A program made the translations under genes and the position numbers. From Cylindrotheca closterium (lineage: Eukaryota; Bacillariophyta; Bacillariophyceae; Bacillariales; Bacillariaceae): a stretch of 64,000 nt of DNA. This document shows, one piece after another, positions 17,980-29,415 of the stretch (position 1 is the first letter of the stretch; each line of letters opens with the position of its first letter). Where the stretch lies: assembly GCA_933822405.4 (NCBI GenBank), contig CAKOGP040001725.1, forward strand, positions 351,006 to 415,005, read 5' to 3'. A model generated the notes under the pieces. It made no database searches and had not been told where the DNA came from. It saw only the letters and a list, made by a program, of their open reading frames with translations.

Positions 17980-18837
17980 ATGAGCGAGACGAATAAACTC
18001 CTTCCCAGTCATGTCGAGCAGCATGAGCAAAGAGAAAATGAGAAAGTCAATTCGACAGTGCTCGTGAATGCATATGCTGTCATTTGGACGTCCATGATTC
18101 TGTTTGGTGCCTTTGCTCTTGGACAATACATTCTACCAGCTTTATTACACGGGGAGTGGGCACGATGGGATACTACGGATGCTGGACTGTATCGTTCCAA
18201 TGATAAATCAGCTAACATTATCATGGTGGCCCACATGATTTGTGGCGTATGCCTCCAAGCCTTGGGACCCATTCAGTTGATTCCATCCTTTCGTCGAAAA
18301 TATATCAAAGTGCATCGGATTATGGGTCGCATCTACATTGCTTCCGCACTTGGTGCCTCGGGACTTGCCACAATCTATGTATTGCTGTATAGAACCAGTC
18401 GACAATGGATCCACGAAGACATTGGCAATGTTATTTTTGGTTCTGCCGTCTTTGGGTCGGCTGCAATGAGTCTGTGGCACGTTCGAAACGGCGACATTGC
18501 AAATCACAAAATTTGGTCCATCCGATTATTCTTGGCAGTGTTTGGGGCAACCCTCTTCCGGGTTGTTTCCGTCCCGTACGCAGTGGCGGTGCTCTTGGGT
18601 GCACCAACCTCCCAAGCAGTGATGAATTCTCTCTTTTATGTCATGATTTTGCCTCCCTGGTTGGGATATGAGTTGGTTCGACGAAAACAATGGGAAATAT
18701 TCAGCAACGACAACAAATCCATAATGACTATTGCAATGGTTATTTGGGCCATTCTGACATTTATTATTTTTGTCGGTGCATGGCTTCCTGCCATTTTGAA
18801 TCAGCCATCACTCAATGGAACATTGGTGAATGAATGA
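17980..18837 (+). CDS. DUF2306-like multi-pass membrane protein
   Basis: 285 residues, ATG at 17980. A polar N-terminus of ~28 residues is followed by about seven hydrophobic helices. Between the second and third is Lys-Val-His-Arg-Ile-Met-Gly-Arg-Ile-Tyr, the H-R-x-x-G-R-x-Y signature of DUF2306 membrane proteins, and a further His lies in a Glu-Asp-Ile-Gly-Asn helix. The His residues could bind haem or metal, but the family has no firm function, so none is claimed. The gene stands alone with its own flanks. Confidence 0.7.
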   Translation: MSETNKLLPSHVEQHEQRENEKVNSTVLVNAYAVIWTSMILFGAFALGQYILPALLHGEWARWDTTDAGLYRSNDKSANIIMVAHMICGVCLQALGPIQLIPSFRRKYIKVHRIMGRIYIASALGASGLATIYVLLYRTSRQWIHEDIGNVIFGSAVFGSAAMSLWHVRNGDIANHKIWSIRLFLAVFGATLFRVVSVPYAVAVLLGAPTSQAVMNSLFYVMILPPWLGYELVRRKQWEIFSNDNKSIMTIAMVIWAILTFIIFVGAWLPAILNQPSLNGTLVNE

Positions 18838-19341
18838 TGCCGACAAATAAACAATATGTATTGGTGATGAAGAAGATTATTATTAGTATTACAACGCTGC
18901 AAGCGATGTGAAAAGATAAGCAGCATGGGAGCACCACGCCACACATTATTACGATAGCTAGCCCAGCCATCATGACCCAGAAAGGCGATCACCAGTGAGA
19001 AATGAATGCACGAAACAACCATATCGATATTGCCGCGATCACTAGAGCAAAGAAATCATAAACTTTGGTTAAAACAAGCAAACAAGCAAAACAGAGTAAC
19101 GGCCAAGCTTTGAAAAGTTGTGAAACAAACTACAGTATTATAGAGGACCAAGCACAGAGCCAAAAATGGTTTTGACTACATTGACTCGTTCGATGCATCC
19201 TCAACGGTTGGATTTTCAAAATGACCACGATGCTCGATGAGACACACCATCATTATTCAATGCATACGCGGTATTAGGCAACCCAATCGCTTCCCTTTGC
19301 CAGTCAAAGTTTTCATCAATCAATAATCCAATAGAACCATC
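18838..19341. other. Intergenic DNA
   Basis: About 500 bases between two plus-strand genes. No RNA gene, repeat or extra ORF was supported. An A-rich aaacaagcaaacaagcaaaac stretch lies near 19070-19092. Confidence 0.4.
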
Positions 19342-20547
19342 ATGCCAAGACTACTATTATTGTCATTATGCCTTGCCTTACTCTTTACCATTGCTGTCCA
19401 CACTAGCAATGCTCAACAACTAGACGAAGAAGACGATGAAATTATTGTGAGAATACCAGAACCTCCCAATCATTTGAGCACCGAGATTCCAAAGGACGAA
19501 CAAGAACGTGCGGTGATCTTTCGTGGGCTCATGGAGACTGTCGATAGTATTTACTTTGGAGAAGAGCATGAAGGAGTCTCTCGCAAAGAAAAGGAACATT
19601 TGGTCTTGGCGGAACTCTTGAGGACCGTAAAGATGGATCCACTTTTGATGGATCAACGACCCTTGCAAGAAAATTGGATGGAAGACTTGCATCGCAAAAC
19701 ACTGGCGCTGGCACCCTCCGATGCCTTTTGGAAGGTTTATCAAAGACAACCCAATCAAGAACAGTTTGACAGCATTGTCAATTTGGACAAATACGCCCAA
19801 GAGCGATCCAAGGATTTGGACGATTTGCGTCGATATGCCTTTACCCCCCATCGGGATCGAGGAATGGTCTCGAGCTTGTCAGTGAGCTTTTCGTCCATGA
19901 TATTGCAGACTCTTCAACATTTTGGGGGATATTCGACTCCTACCAACGACGCCATGACGGCTCTGGCTTCCAAGTACTCTCCTATTGTGGAAGTGGGTGC
20001 CGGAAATGGATACTGGAGTGCCGCCTTGCAATTGAATGGAGCCGATGTTGCGACATACGATTCGGAACCACCACGAAACTTGGAGGACGACCACAATCCC
20101 AATCTCTTTAGTCATGTTGGCACCCCCTTTGTCAGTGTGGAACAAGGAACTTGCGTTGAAGTCTTGAAGGCACATCCTGAATACAGCGAACGATCCCTCA
20201 TGATGATATGGCCCAACAATCCAGATCATTTGGACAATCCCGATCAGTTCCATGAGGGTGCCGACAAGTTGCCCATTTGGGATGTGGAATGTTTGGAGGC
20301 CTATCTGGAAATGGGTGGGTCCACTGTCATTTATGTGGGCGAACGAGAAGAACAAATCTTGGTGAGACTGGAATACTTTCCACCAGATATCGGTATGAGC
20401 TCCTCCAAAAAGTTTCAAAGCATGCTGAAAGAGCAGTTTGATCGAGTGGAACGATTCGAATTGCCAACGTGGTGGGGAGTCGACGATCTCACGGTATGGA
20501 AACGAAAAACCAATTCGGAGAATCAGGAACAGGAACAGGAGCTGTAG
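19342..20547 (+). CDS. Secreted or ER-lumenal methyltransferase-like protein
   Basis: 401 residues, ATG at 19342. A clear signal peptide (~1-24, hydrophobic core, then Ser-Asn-Ala-Gln) is followed by an acidic helical segment to about residue 190. Then comes Ile-Val-Glu-Val-Gly-Ala-Gly-Asn-Gly-Tyr-Trp (~215-225), matching motif I of class I SAM-dependent methyltransferases (E-x-G-x-G-x-G). An acidic residue that could bind the ribose follows in Ala-Thr-Tyr-Asp-Ser-Glu, and a Met-Met-Ile-Trp-Pro strand resembles motif IV. The substrate is unknown. The lumenal location is unusual, because most such enzymes are cytosolic; signal-anchor retention is possible. Confidence 0.65.
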   Translation: MPRLLLLSLCLALLFTIAVHTSNAQQLDEEDDEIIVRIPEPPNHLSTEIPKDEQERAVIFRGLMETVDSIYFGEEHEGVSRKEKEHLVLAELLRTVKMDPLLMDQRPLQENWMEDLHRKTLALAPSDAFWKVYQRQPNQEQFDSIVNLDKYAQERSKDLDDLRRYAFTPHRDRGMVSSLSVSFSSMILQTLQHFGGYSTPTNDAMTALASKYSPIVEVGAGNGYWSAALQLNGADVATYDSEPPRNLEDDHNPNLFSHVGTPFVSVEQGTCVEVLKAHPEYSERSLMMIWPNNPDHLDNPDQFHEGADKLPIWDVECLEAYLEMGGSTVIYVGEREEQILVRLEYFPPDIGMSSSKKFQSMLKEQFDRVERFELPTWWGVDDLTVWKRKTNSENQEQEQEL

Positions 20548-20764
20548 TAATGTATTATGATTACTCTTAGTAGTATCCAAGTATCCAAGAATATACATAG
20601 GAAGGATACCAAAAAGTGGTTTTGCCCTACAAGGGAGATTCAAAAGTAGTCTAGTCCTAGTACAATAAAAGAGAAGTTCAAAGTATTGAAGTTGAGTTAT
20701 AGTGTATAGTTTTACATTTTGAAACGCATCACGAAGAGCGTCTCGTTCTAGTATTTCATAGATC

Positions 20765-21205
20765 TTACAATCCCATACTCTTCATGTCATCATAGCCCCC
20801 GCCGTTGAGGACATTCTTGAATCCCCTCCCTTCCAAAATTTCCTTGGCTCGTGACGCCCTTCTTCCAGAACGGCAGTAAATGATAATGTCCGTTTCCTTG
20901 TCAATGTCGTCCGTGTTCAGATCCATATCGGTAGAGGAAGGAGTGCAGACAGTTTGCAGCCATTGATTTCCTTCCACTTCGATCTTACCCGAGGCTTCAA
21001 TTTCGTCCATGGTTCGGACGTCCAAAAGAATGGTGGACTTGTTGGCGAGACTCTTTTTGATGTCGTCTGGCTTGGCAATGCTCATCTTTTTATTTTTAGA
21101 AGATAGTAGTCGTGAAGTAGTAGTTGCAAGGTTGGTGGTTTTGGGGGTTTTGGCAAGTGAGATCCTTGTGGATAACTTCTTTGTCAACTGTGAGATTGTG
21201 AGCAT
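20765..21205 (-). CDS. Single-domain rhodanese, probably mitochondrial
   Basis: 146 residues from ATG at 21205. This start gives a Ser/Thr/Lys/Arg-rich, acid-free presequence (~1-40), as for a mitochondrial import signal; an open frame extends upstream from 21415 without a presequence-like start. The domain holds Leu-Leu-Asp-Val-Arg (first rhodanese motif) and the active-site loop Tyr-Cys-Arg-Ser-Gly-Arg-Arg-Ala with catalytic Cys~111. Rhodaneses move sulfane sulfur from donors such as thiosulfate to thiol or cyanide acceptors. The C-terminus Asn-Gly-Gly-Tyr is typical of the small GlpE/PspE-like group. Confidence 0.85.
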   Translation of the reverse strand: MLTISQLTKKLSTRISLAKTPKTTNLATTTSRLLSSKNKKMSIAKPDDIKKSLANKSTILLDVRTMDEIEASGKIEVEGNQWLQTVCTPSSTDMDLNTDDIDKETDIIIYCRSGRRASRAKEILEGRGFKNVLNGGGYDDMKSMGL

Positions 21206-21864
21206 GGTTAGAAGTTTGTTGATGGGAACTCGGTTTCGGAAAAAGGCTGTTTTTCCTTTGTTTTTCCTTCCATAGACCTCTGACCGACGAAGGAAAGGCC
21301 GTAAATTGTCCGGACTCCCGAAAAATGGTTGGGCCTTTTGGAAGAATGACCCCCAAAACCGCAGGGAAAAGAATGAGACCCAAAATCGAAATTCAAAATG
21401 GAAAATTCCAAACAATCTTGGGAAGCCACAGACTAAATGAGCCGGCTCGAAATGCCGCGCAAAAGTAGTCGCGTTAATGAGTGAGTGCGTTGCTTGCTTG
21501 CGGACCTAGTCGTAAAACACTTAAGTGAACAAAATTGATGGTGACGAACAAGTGGCCAGACTCGGAAATCGTCGAAACACTCTTAAGTAAATAGCTAAAT
21601 TGTTATCTCAACGTCGAGTGGACGGAATTCGAATGTCAGGGCGAAATGGCGTGACTCTAAGTCCCATAAGAGTTTGAATTCCGTTATGACGACTGCCTCC
21701 AATGTTGCCGTAAATTTGTAGTACTTTTTTCTACGCGGAAACCAATCCTGAGATTGGTCATGCACATGGTTGTAAATGTTTGTTTGAAGACATCTCACGG
21801 CTAAAGCTTCGTGTTATATGAGAGGTGAAATTTTTTTGGCGTCCCACCAAAGCAACTAAGTATC
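21206..21864. other. Divergent intergenic region
   Basis: About 660 bases between the rhodanese (-) and the first stalk/trefoil gene (+). It is a likely two-way promoter region. No gene or repeat was supported. Confidence 0.45.
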
Positions 21865-23393
21865 ATGTCGGAACACTCCGCCTCGCCTACTTCTACTGAA
21901 AAGCGAAGACTCAATGAGGACACAATTTCCTCATTGCCAAGAAAGTCTTTCCAAGTCACTATGACAGGCGGAATCATGTACCAAGGCCACAGTTGCGCCA
22001 CTCTGGCAACTCAAAATAGTAGTAGTGACAACGATGAGAGTTTTCTCGATGAAGAGTCTCGCCAAAGTATGGAAAAACTCCAACTCAGTGCCAAGAGACG
22101 CCAGGAGCGGGAAGCCCAACTCCGACTTTCCAAATTCCACGGCGAAGGTGCCATGGTGGACCCAGAATCCAATTGCAATCCCATGAACATCTCTGCCGAC
22201 TCGACCATGGACTCTAGCCAACAAGGCTCCAGTGTGCAAGAATTTGGCGAATTGGTTTCAGATGATGGAAAGAAAGCCACAGAAGAAAAGACAATCTGTG
22301 GGTTTACCAAGAAACAGTTTTGTTTCCTGCTCGTGGCAACTTTTATTGTAACGCTTGCGGGGGCCAGTATTCCCACCGTCTTTGTCACATCCAAAGAGGC
22401 CATTGCCACACAGGCTCCTTCGGTATCCATGGTACCCAGTGCCGCACCATCTCTTTCTATGGTGCCGAGTGATCAACCATCCCTGGTACCAACCAACACC
22501 TTTCAGCCTTCCTCTATCCCCTCGGATCTACCCTCCACAGTACCCTCCATTGTTCCTACCGATACCTACAAGCCCTCTCAACGACCATCCAATGTGCCTT
22601 CCTTGTCGCTGGTTCCATCCTCCCAGCCCACCAATTCCATGGTGCCATCCGAAGTACCTTCCATGGTGCCCACGGACACTCAATCCCCGAGTCGGGCTCC
22701 CACACCTTTGCCAAGTGTGGAACCCTCGCTCAGTATGGAACCCACCTTTACCCCCATTGATCCCAATTGGCGATTCAAATTGAGATTGCACTGGAGTAAG
22801 GACTACTTTTGGCAAGAGGAAACGACCGAACGCTTTTGGTGTTTGGAATGTGTGCCTTGTGAGGAATATGGAAGAGTAAGTATATCTTATGCCATGGCAG
22901 TCCTGGATTGAACGCTTGGCTTGTGTGAATGCAACATACGTTCTAACCTTATCTTCTTATATTTTCTATTATCTAGGATGATGGATGGAAACATGGCTGC
23001 GAATCGTATCCAGATGGCTCGAATGGCAATTGCAAAGCGGGGGATTCAGTTTGGATCCGTGACTGCCGCAAGTACGGAAACGAATACAATGTACTGCAAA
23101 AGCACAAGGCTGGCTTTACCTTGCGATTGCACAATACCAATCTCTGTATTGAACGAAGGAACAAGCACCTAATGATGAAAAAGTGCAACATTAATGATCC
23201 GGATCAACAGTTTGTGGCCTGGGATGATTTCAGCAAGTTTGAGCTGAGACCTTTGGAGCATGCGGGAAGGAATGAACGAGAAGCGGATTGTGTCTCGCAA
23301 CTGCATCACCCGAAATCGGACGAGGTGGTGGGAATGCACAGCTGTTGGTTGTGCCGACACTTTGAGACACGCTACTGGGAAATTTACAAGTAA
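21865..23393 (+). CDS. Type II membrane protein with Pro/Ser stalk and trefoil-like domain (paralogue 1)
   Basis: Exons 21865-22875 and 22977-23393 join in phase 0 to 475 residues (101-nt intron, GTAAGT...TAG). A charged cytoplasmic N-terminus (~1-150) leads to one hydrophobic helix (~152-175) with no cleavable signal. A stalk of Pro-Ser-x-x-Pro-Ser repeats (~185-295) follows, then a ~180-residue Cys-rich domain. That domain starts with an aromatic Tyr-Phe-Trp-Gln-Glu-Glu block and Cys-Leu-Glu-Cys-x-x-Cys. It includes Asn-Leu-Cys-Ile-Glu-Arg, Asp-Gln-Gln-Phe-Val and Arg-Tyr-Trp, recalling the three Q-x-W lobes of a ricin-type beta-trefoil lectin. Likely a cell-surface carbohydrate or matrix-binding protein. 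It is the first of four tandem paralogues. Confidence 0.75.
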
Positions 23394-23735
23394 ATTGTTC
23401 AGAAATTCCACCTTGGAGGTCGAATGGATTCAATTTACACAAACTGAGCCATCTTGCTTGGCATGCACAACAACTACTATCCCAGTTTCTCATCTTTGGA
23501 AATTATATAAAATCACACTCATAATAATTATTACACGTAGTATTATTTCAATATTAGCAACATGCCATTCAACGAAACAGGAGAGATACTCATTGGATAC
23601 GTGAATGGGGGGGGATTATTACCATGCAATATTAATTCAATACATAGTGCACGTACCTACCTGCATGTCATTCGACGAAAAAGGGCATGACTCACTTGAT
23701 ATCGTCATCAAAAAAATCTTCACTTCTGCAAACAA

Positions 23736-24089
23736 ATGCGAAGTTGCAGGGTATCCACTTTTTTGGTGGCCGGGATTTTGCTCGTGGAATGGGCGGCCTC
23801 GTTTTCGATTATCGTTGATGCAAAAGAAACGACGCCTGACGTAACGGCAAGCGTTACAACTCATCCGAACGTATGCAAATTATTAGCGAGTCCAAATTTT
23901 CCGTGTGGTCCAAAGCACGTGCGTTTCTTCATTTGTGTCGATCGTAGAAAATGTACACTAATCGTACTCGCTGTATCTTTTCTGCGGCGTTCCAGCAAAC
24001 TATCTTCCATCAAGATAGGTTTTTCTTCTTTCTCATTCATAGAGTCTCAGAACAACACTTCGTTCCAAGATGACACAGGAAGACAATGA
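23736..24089 (+). CDS. Possible small secreted protein (weak)
   Basis: A 117-codon frame with an ATG and a signal-peptide-like N-terminus (Arg, then a hydrophobic run, then Ala-Ser-Phe-Ser). It has four Cys residues in the first 75 codons. It overlaps the start of the next gene by 20 bases and has no paralogue in the cluster, so it may be chance within a promoter region. The remaining bases of 23394-24069 show nothing else. Confidence 0.15.
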   Translation: MRSCRVSTFLVAGILLVEWAASFSIIVDAKETTPDVTASVTTHPNVCKLLASPNFPCGPKHVRFFICVDRRKCTLIVLAVSFLRRSSKLSSIKIGFSSFSFIESQNNTSFQDDTGRQ

Positions 24090-27000
24090 ACAAAAGGGCG
24101 GAGTGACAAAGGAGGAAGAGTCGCCAAGTAAGAAACAAAAAGAAGACGACGGGGAAGGAAAACCAAAGGAAGCGAAGAAGAAAAGAACAAGCTCCAAGAG
24201 TAAAAGAAAATCGTCGAAAGGAGATGCTGGGTCCGACAAGGAACAGTCCAGAAAGCAAGCCATTCTGCAAAAGCACAAGGAATTGATGTCGACAACAGAT
24301 GAATCAAAACCAAGAAAGTCAAAGAGCAAAAGCTCGTCGAAGAGAGAATCGAAAGTTGATCAGGACGGGGCTGTTCTTGTGGAGAAGAAACGGCGAAGTT
24401 CAAAGAGCAAGGATTCCAAAAGACATTCGTCGTCAAAAGTTGATCCAAATGGAACGATCGCAGTTTCGAAACGAAAGAGTTCCTCCAAGAGTAAAGAATC
24501 TAAGAGTAAACGGAGCTCAACGAGCGCAGAACCGACCAAACGAAAGTCTCGGACGCATAGCCCAAAGAGGAACTCTGGTACCGAGCTGAGTGGGAAAGCT
24601 CACAAGACTGATGATGCACCAAAGAAACAATCATCGAAACCGTCGAAGAGACGGAGCAGTACAAAGGAAGGAAAAGTGAATGAGGGGGATAGCGAGGGAC
24701 ATCCAAAGAATAATGACACCCCTAAACCCCCAACCATTAAGGAAGCAACCGAAGAAGGAGAAGAAGGCACAAAGAAGAAAGAGGACATGCCAACATGGGG
24801 AAGCCTACTGAATAAATCTGTCGAAAATGATTCGAAGAAGGACGATGGCAAGGAAACGTCAAAGGAGGCAACTCAGAAAACAGAGGTGAAGAAGGAGGTT
24901 AAGCCAACGCCAGCCTTTGGATTTCTCATGGGCAGTCGTTCCACCTCCATCGAAAAAGAAGATCTTAAAGCAAAAGAGAGTGCACCAAAACCTACACCAG
25001 TAGTCAAGCAGCCCGATCTGAAGAAGGAAAGAAGCAACCAATCGCTAGCCTTCGGAATGCTCGCGGTCATGATGGGTGGTTCCAAGAGGGACATAGTCAA
25101 GCCGCCGCCAAGCGAGGAAAGTCCTCCAACATCTCTGGAAATTGGATCGAAAAAGGACGATGACATCAACGAGACGGCAAATACCCCAGTCTTTCAAATG
25201 TTGGAAAGTGAGCGTGCGCCGCCGCCGACAGCTCCCAAGCAAGATAGCAAGAAACCTATCCCTACCCCCCCTACAGTTCCACAGAACGATTCGAAGAAGG
25301 AAAGCAGCAACCAAATGCTAGGGCTTGGACTGCTCCAAAGTATAATCGGGGGTTCCAAAAGAGATGTAAAGCCGCTGCAAACACCAAGCCCTCCAAGTCC
25401 AACTTCTGTGGAAGAAGGACTGAAACAGGACGACGATGATATCAACGAGACGTCGAAGACTCCAATCGTGGAGGGCCCAGCAGTTGCCAAGCAAGATCCG
25501 AAGAAGGAAGCAAGTAACCAATCACTAGCGCTTGGAATGCTCGCAGCCATGATGGGTGGTTCCAAGAGGGATATCGTCAAACCTTCGCCCCCGCCAAACA
25601 CCGAGAGCCCAACTCCTTTGGAAGATGGATTGAAAAAGGACGAGAAAGACTTGGAAGGTGGATTGAAACAAGACGAGAAAGACATTCACGAAACGTCCAA
25701 GGCTCCAATCTTGACGACAAACCCACCGCCACCACCAGTGCGTTCGGTCCAGAAGGATCCGTCACCGGCGCCTTCCGACCAAAAGGATCTTTCACCAGTT
25801 AGAATGGTCACGAAAGATCATTCTTTGGAGAAAAAACAGCACCACGGCAGGCACCACGGCAAGCACCATCATAGCAAGCACCACCACAAGCAGCACAGCA
25901 AGGGCAATGCTACTCTCAAGACAGTGGAACTTATGGAAAGCCCCACTAACAGTTCCGTCGAGGACACCCTCAACACTACGATGGATTCGGATAGCCAAGA
26001 AAAGATGTTCGCTGGCATGAAAAACAACAAAGGCAAGAAAGACGGAGAAAGACACAAGAAAGCCGGTCCTTCTCGTGTCAAACAAATTTGCTGCATTTTC
26101 GTTTCGCTGATTCTCATTCTTGGGGGACTGGCAACTTGGTACTTCTGGGACGAGTTGAACGAACTGGTAACAAAGTCGGAAGTTGCGGCAGTCATGATTG
26201 AGTCGCCAGCACCTTCGCTATCCATGAGTCCAAGCATAGCACCCACCATATCCATGATGCCCTCGGACCTACCATCCATTGTTCCCTCCTCCAACCCAAC
26301 CCTTTCTGCCGAACCAACCATCCTACCATCGGAAAAGCCGTCCAATTCCATGGCACCAAGCGCAAATCCAAGTCTTTCTCAATTTCCATCCTTCGTGCCT
26401 AGCATAGAGCCCTCCACGTCCATGGAGCCTACCGCCTTACCCAGTATGGTTCCCTCAATCGAACCCAGTGTGAGTCAGAACCCCACTTGGACTCGGTATC
26501 GACGCGATTGGGATTTCAAAGTACGCCTTCAATGGCAAAAATCCTACTTTTGGCAAGAAGAAAACACAGAACGTTTCTGGTGTTTGGAATGTACCAAATG
26601 TGACGAGTATGGTCGAGTAAGTATAGTATTGTCATCACGTGCTGCGTACAAAAAGGAGAGTGATAGACTGACCGATGTTTTCTTCTTTTTTGTTTCGTTC
26701 ACTCCACTAGGGTGACGGTTGGGAACATGGATGCAGATCGTATGGCAGTGGCGACAATCGAAACTGTCGGGCGGGAGATTCGCTCTGGATTCGCGATTGC
26801 CGATCCCGCGGCAATCGATTCAACGTGTTGCAGATTGATCAGAAGAGCTACATGTTGCGATTGGACAATACCAACCTTTGCATTGAACGACGAAACAAAC
26901 ATTTAATGTTCAGAGATTGCAATGAGAATGATATCGACCAGCAATTTGTGCCATGGTACGATTGGAACAAATTTGAATTGCGGCCATTGGCCATGGAAGG

Positions 27001-27127
27001 CTGGGGAGAACGAGAAGCCGATTGCGTGTCACAGTTGCATCATCCCAAACAAGACGAAGTGGTGGGCATGCACAATTGCCGCCTATCTCGAATCTACGAG
27101 ACACGGCACTGGGAACGATACGGTTAG
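24070..27127 (+). CDS. Type II membrane protein with Pro/Ser stalk and trefoil-like domain (paralogue 2, long basic tail)
   Basis: Exons 24070-26616 and 26711-27127 join in phase 0 to 987 residues; the 94-nt intron (GTAAGT...TAG) sits exactly where paralogue 1 has its own. The cytoplasmic part is ~670 residues. Residues 1-230 are Lys/Ser-rich with many Ser-Lys-Ser and Lys-Arg-Lys/Ser-Ser runs. Residues ~240-540 contain three copies of a module Lys-Lys-Glu-x-Ser-Asn-Gln ... Gly-Gly-Ser-Lys-Arg-Asp, and a His/Lys-rich patch comes before the membrane helix (~677-697). The Pro/Ser stalk and Cys-rich trefoil-like domain follow. The long basic, phosphorylatable tail suggests a cytoskeletal or signalling contact. 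Exon 2 has the same length (417 nt) as in paralogue 1. Confidence 0.75.
25021..25583 (+). repeat. Three repeated modules in the cytoplasmic tail of paralogue 2
   Basis: Blocks at about 25021-25100, 25291-25370 and 25501-25583 encode near-identical ~26-residue units: Lys-Lys-Glu, Ser-Asn-Gln, a hydrophobic Leu/Met-rich helix, then Gly-Gly-Ser-Lys-Arg-Asp. Each is followed by a Pro-rich linker and an acidic Lys-Asp-Asp segment. The units are separated by 270 and 210 nt, consistent with duplication of a larger module. Confidence 0.8.
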
Positions 27128-27511
27128 ATGGTGATATTTTTGATGTGTATACATATATATATAGAAAATGTTGTAAAATAAAAATTATTATTCAAGAATG
27201 AGAGTATAGAAAATAGGGCGCTTATTGTGAGCCCGGAGTATCATGAGAATAATGAACAAATTGGCATCAGAAGCTAACCGCCGCCGATCTACCGTTATCG
27301 TCATCCTAGGTAACTGTACGTTCAAGCCAATTTGCCAAGCTGGCCTCACCAATAATTCGCGCAAGCCCTATTCATTTTTTGCTCGCGCCGAACGCACTGC
27401 CTGGAACTAAAAACCCACCGCTATTTCAGGACAGTGTATTACGCACGGTTTATGTGGTGAAGAAGTATTGGTCAACCAACAACCCACTACCACTACCATT
27501 CCAATCCAGTC
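27128..27511. other. Intergenic DNA
   Basis: About 380 bases between paralogues 2 and 3. It begins with a tatatatatag stretch (27152-27165) and an aataaaaatta block that may serve polyadenylation. No other feature was supported. Confidence 0.45.
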
Positions 27512-29415
27512 ATGACGACGGATACCTCCAATCATCATCTGTCAGACCTAGAAGGTCGAAAAGAAAAGACTTCGCTTGGTCCCTTTTTCCGAAAACAACA
27601 CGAACAACAACAAAGCACCTCAGACGCGTCAGGAAAACATCATGATCGAAGCGACAGTAAAATAACTCTGGCGACAGCTTCATCCTCCTTGAGCGGTGAC
27701 ACCGAGTCGGACAAGCAAGCATCGTATGGTGACAAATCCTCCAACTTGAGTGGTGGTGGTTCTATAGAGGAAGAGGAAGAAGAGGACAGCCAAGGGGAGA
27801 CCCAAACTTCTGCTGCTAGTAGTACTGATCCAGAGCAACCGCCGGACTATGATGATGATGGCAATGCTCAACAAGAAGGAGTCGAAGTGGACACAGAAGG
27901 TGGGATTTGGCAGTCCATGTTTGATGGAATGTCAAGTCTGATGGCTTCCACTGGCATGGAAGTTCCACTGGGTGCTGCTAGTGCTACTACGGAAACAACC
28001 GAAAAGTCGTCCTCTTCGTATCGATCACAGCCAATGCCACAAGGCCAAAAATTGCACGAAGAAGAAAAGAAGGATGAACATGATGCCAGGGCTGTGGAGC
28101 CAGCGCCAATGGCAACAAAAGACGAGATGGGAACCAATGATATATGCTCACAGCAGGAGGAGGAAGCAATGCTACGATTTGATCTGTTGAAGGACCTAAT
28201 CATGTTGGGGGAGGCAGAAATGGACGATGACGACATTAGTCCACCAAATCCTTACCCCTTGGAAGACGACGAGGTGTCATCGCATAAAAAAGGATACTAC
28301 GAGAAAGACTTCGAAAGCAGTGGTTGCAGTCCTCGTGCCAAGAAAACAATCCTTTGTACTATTGTCGCGCTTGTTCTGTTGAGCGCAGTCATCATTCCAA
28401 TATACATGTCCAATGATGCAAACCGAAAAACTACAGCAGCGCTTGCTGTGGAGGACACACTCAGACCTACCGCCAATCCTACCACGCCGAGTCCCACCAC
28501 TACCATGAGACCAAGCAACGTACCTACGGTTTCGCAGATGCCTTCCGAAACTCCGTCCGAGGCTCCTTCAGTGACCCCAACCATGTCCAGCCGGCCTACT
28601 ATTTCTCCGTCCTTACGACCAACGGCATCCAATTTTCCCTCGCAAATTCCCAGCATTTCGCAAATTCCATCCTTGTCGCCTAGCAAAGAACCCTCCACGT
28701 CGAAGGAACCAAGTCATGTTCCAAGTGAGCTTCCTTCTTTGGAACCGTCAGTGAGTCTAATGCCATCCTATTCGACCATTAGTCCGGATTATTCCTTCAA
28801 GATTCGTTTGCAATGGCAAGAATCTTACTTTTGGCAAGAAGAAAAGGTGGAACGGTGGTGGTGTTTGGAATGTGTCCGGTGCACCAGTTACGGTGGGGTA
28901 AGGTACTTTGTTTTGCCAGCAGCAGTGTTGACTGCAGGAATGCAGGAACCATCGTCGCTAATCATTGTCACTTTTTCTTACACTCTATACAGGGTGATGG
29001 TAATCAACATGGCTGTAAATCTTACGGCACGGGAGACGAAGGTGCCTGTCAACGAGGAGATTCCATTTGGATTCGAGATTGCCGCGAGCGGTCCAATCGC
29101 TTCAACGTGTTGGAAAATCGCGACTCGGGGAATATGCTAAGGATCGCCACGACGGATCTGTGTGTCACACGGCAGCGACGACGATGGCTCATGGTGGATT
29201 ATTGCGATCGCACGGACATGAAACAGCAATTTGTTCCGTGGGAGGATTATGACAAGTTCGAGTTGCGTCCCTTGGAACAACGAGATTTGGGAGAACGAGA
29301 GGCGGATTGTATTTCTCAACTGCACCATCCCAAACAGGACGAGTTGGTGAGCTTGCACAATTGTAGATTGTGTCGGATTTACGAGACGAGGTATTGGCAA
29401 GTGTATTTAGGCTAG
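27512..29415 (+). CDS. Type II membrane protein with Pro/Ser stalk and trefoil-like domain (paralogue 3)
   Basis: Exons 27512-28897 and 28993-29415 join to 602 residues (95-nt intron, GTAAGG...CAG) at the same phase-0 site as in paralogues 1 and 2. The cytoplasmic part (~1-285) is rich in Ser, Glu and Asp, with acidic runs near residues 85-130. One membrane helix (~288-307) precedes the Pro/Ser/Thr stalk (~320-420). The ectodomain repeats the family pattern: Tyr-Phe-Trp-Gln-Glu-Glu, Cys-Leu-Glu-Cys-x-x-Cys, Gly-Asp-Ser-Ile-Trp-Ile-Arg-Asp-Cys, Asp-Leu-Cys-Val-Thr, Gln-Gln-Phe-Val-Pro-Trp, and a final Arg-Tyr-Trp. The tail is acidic where that of paralogue 2 is basic. Confidence 0.75.
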
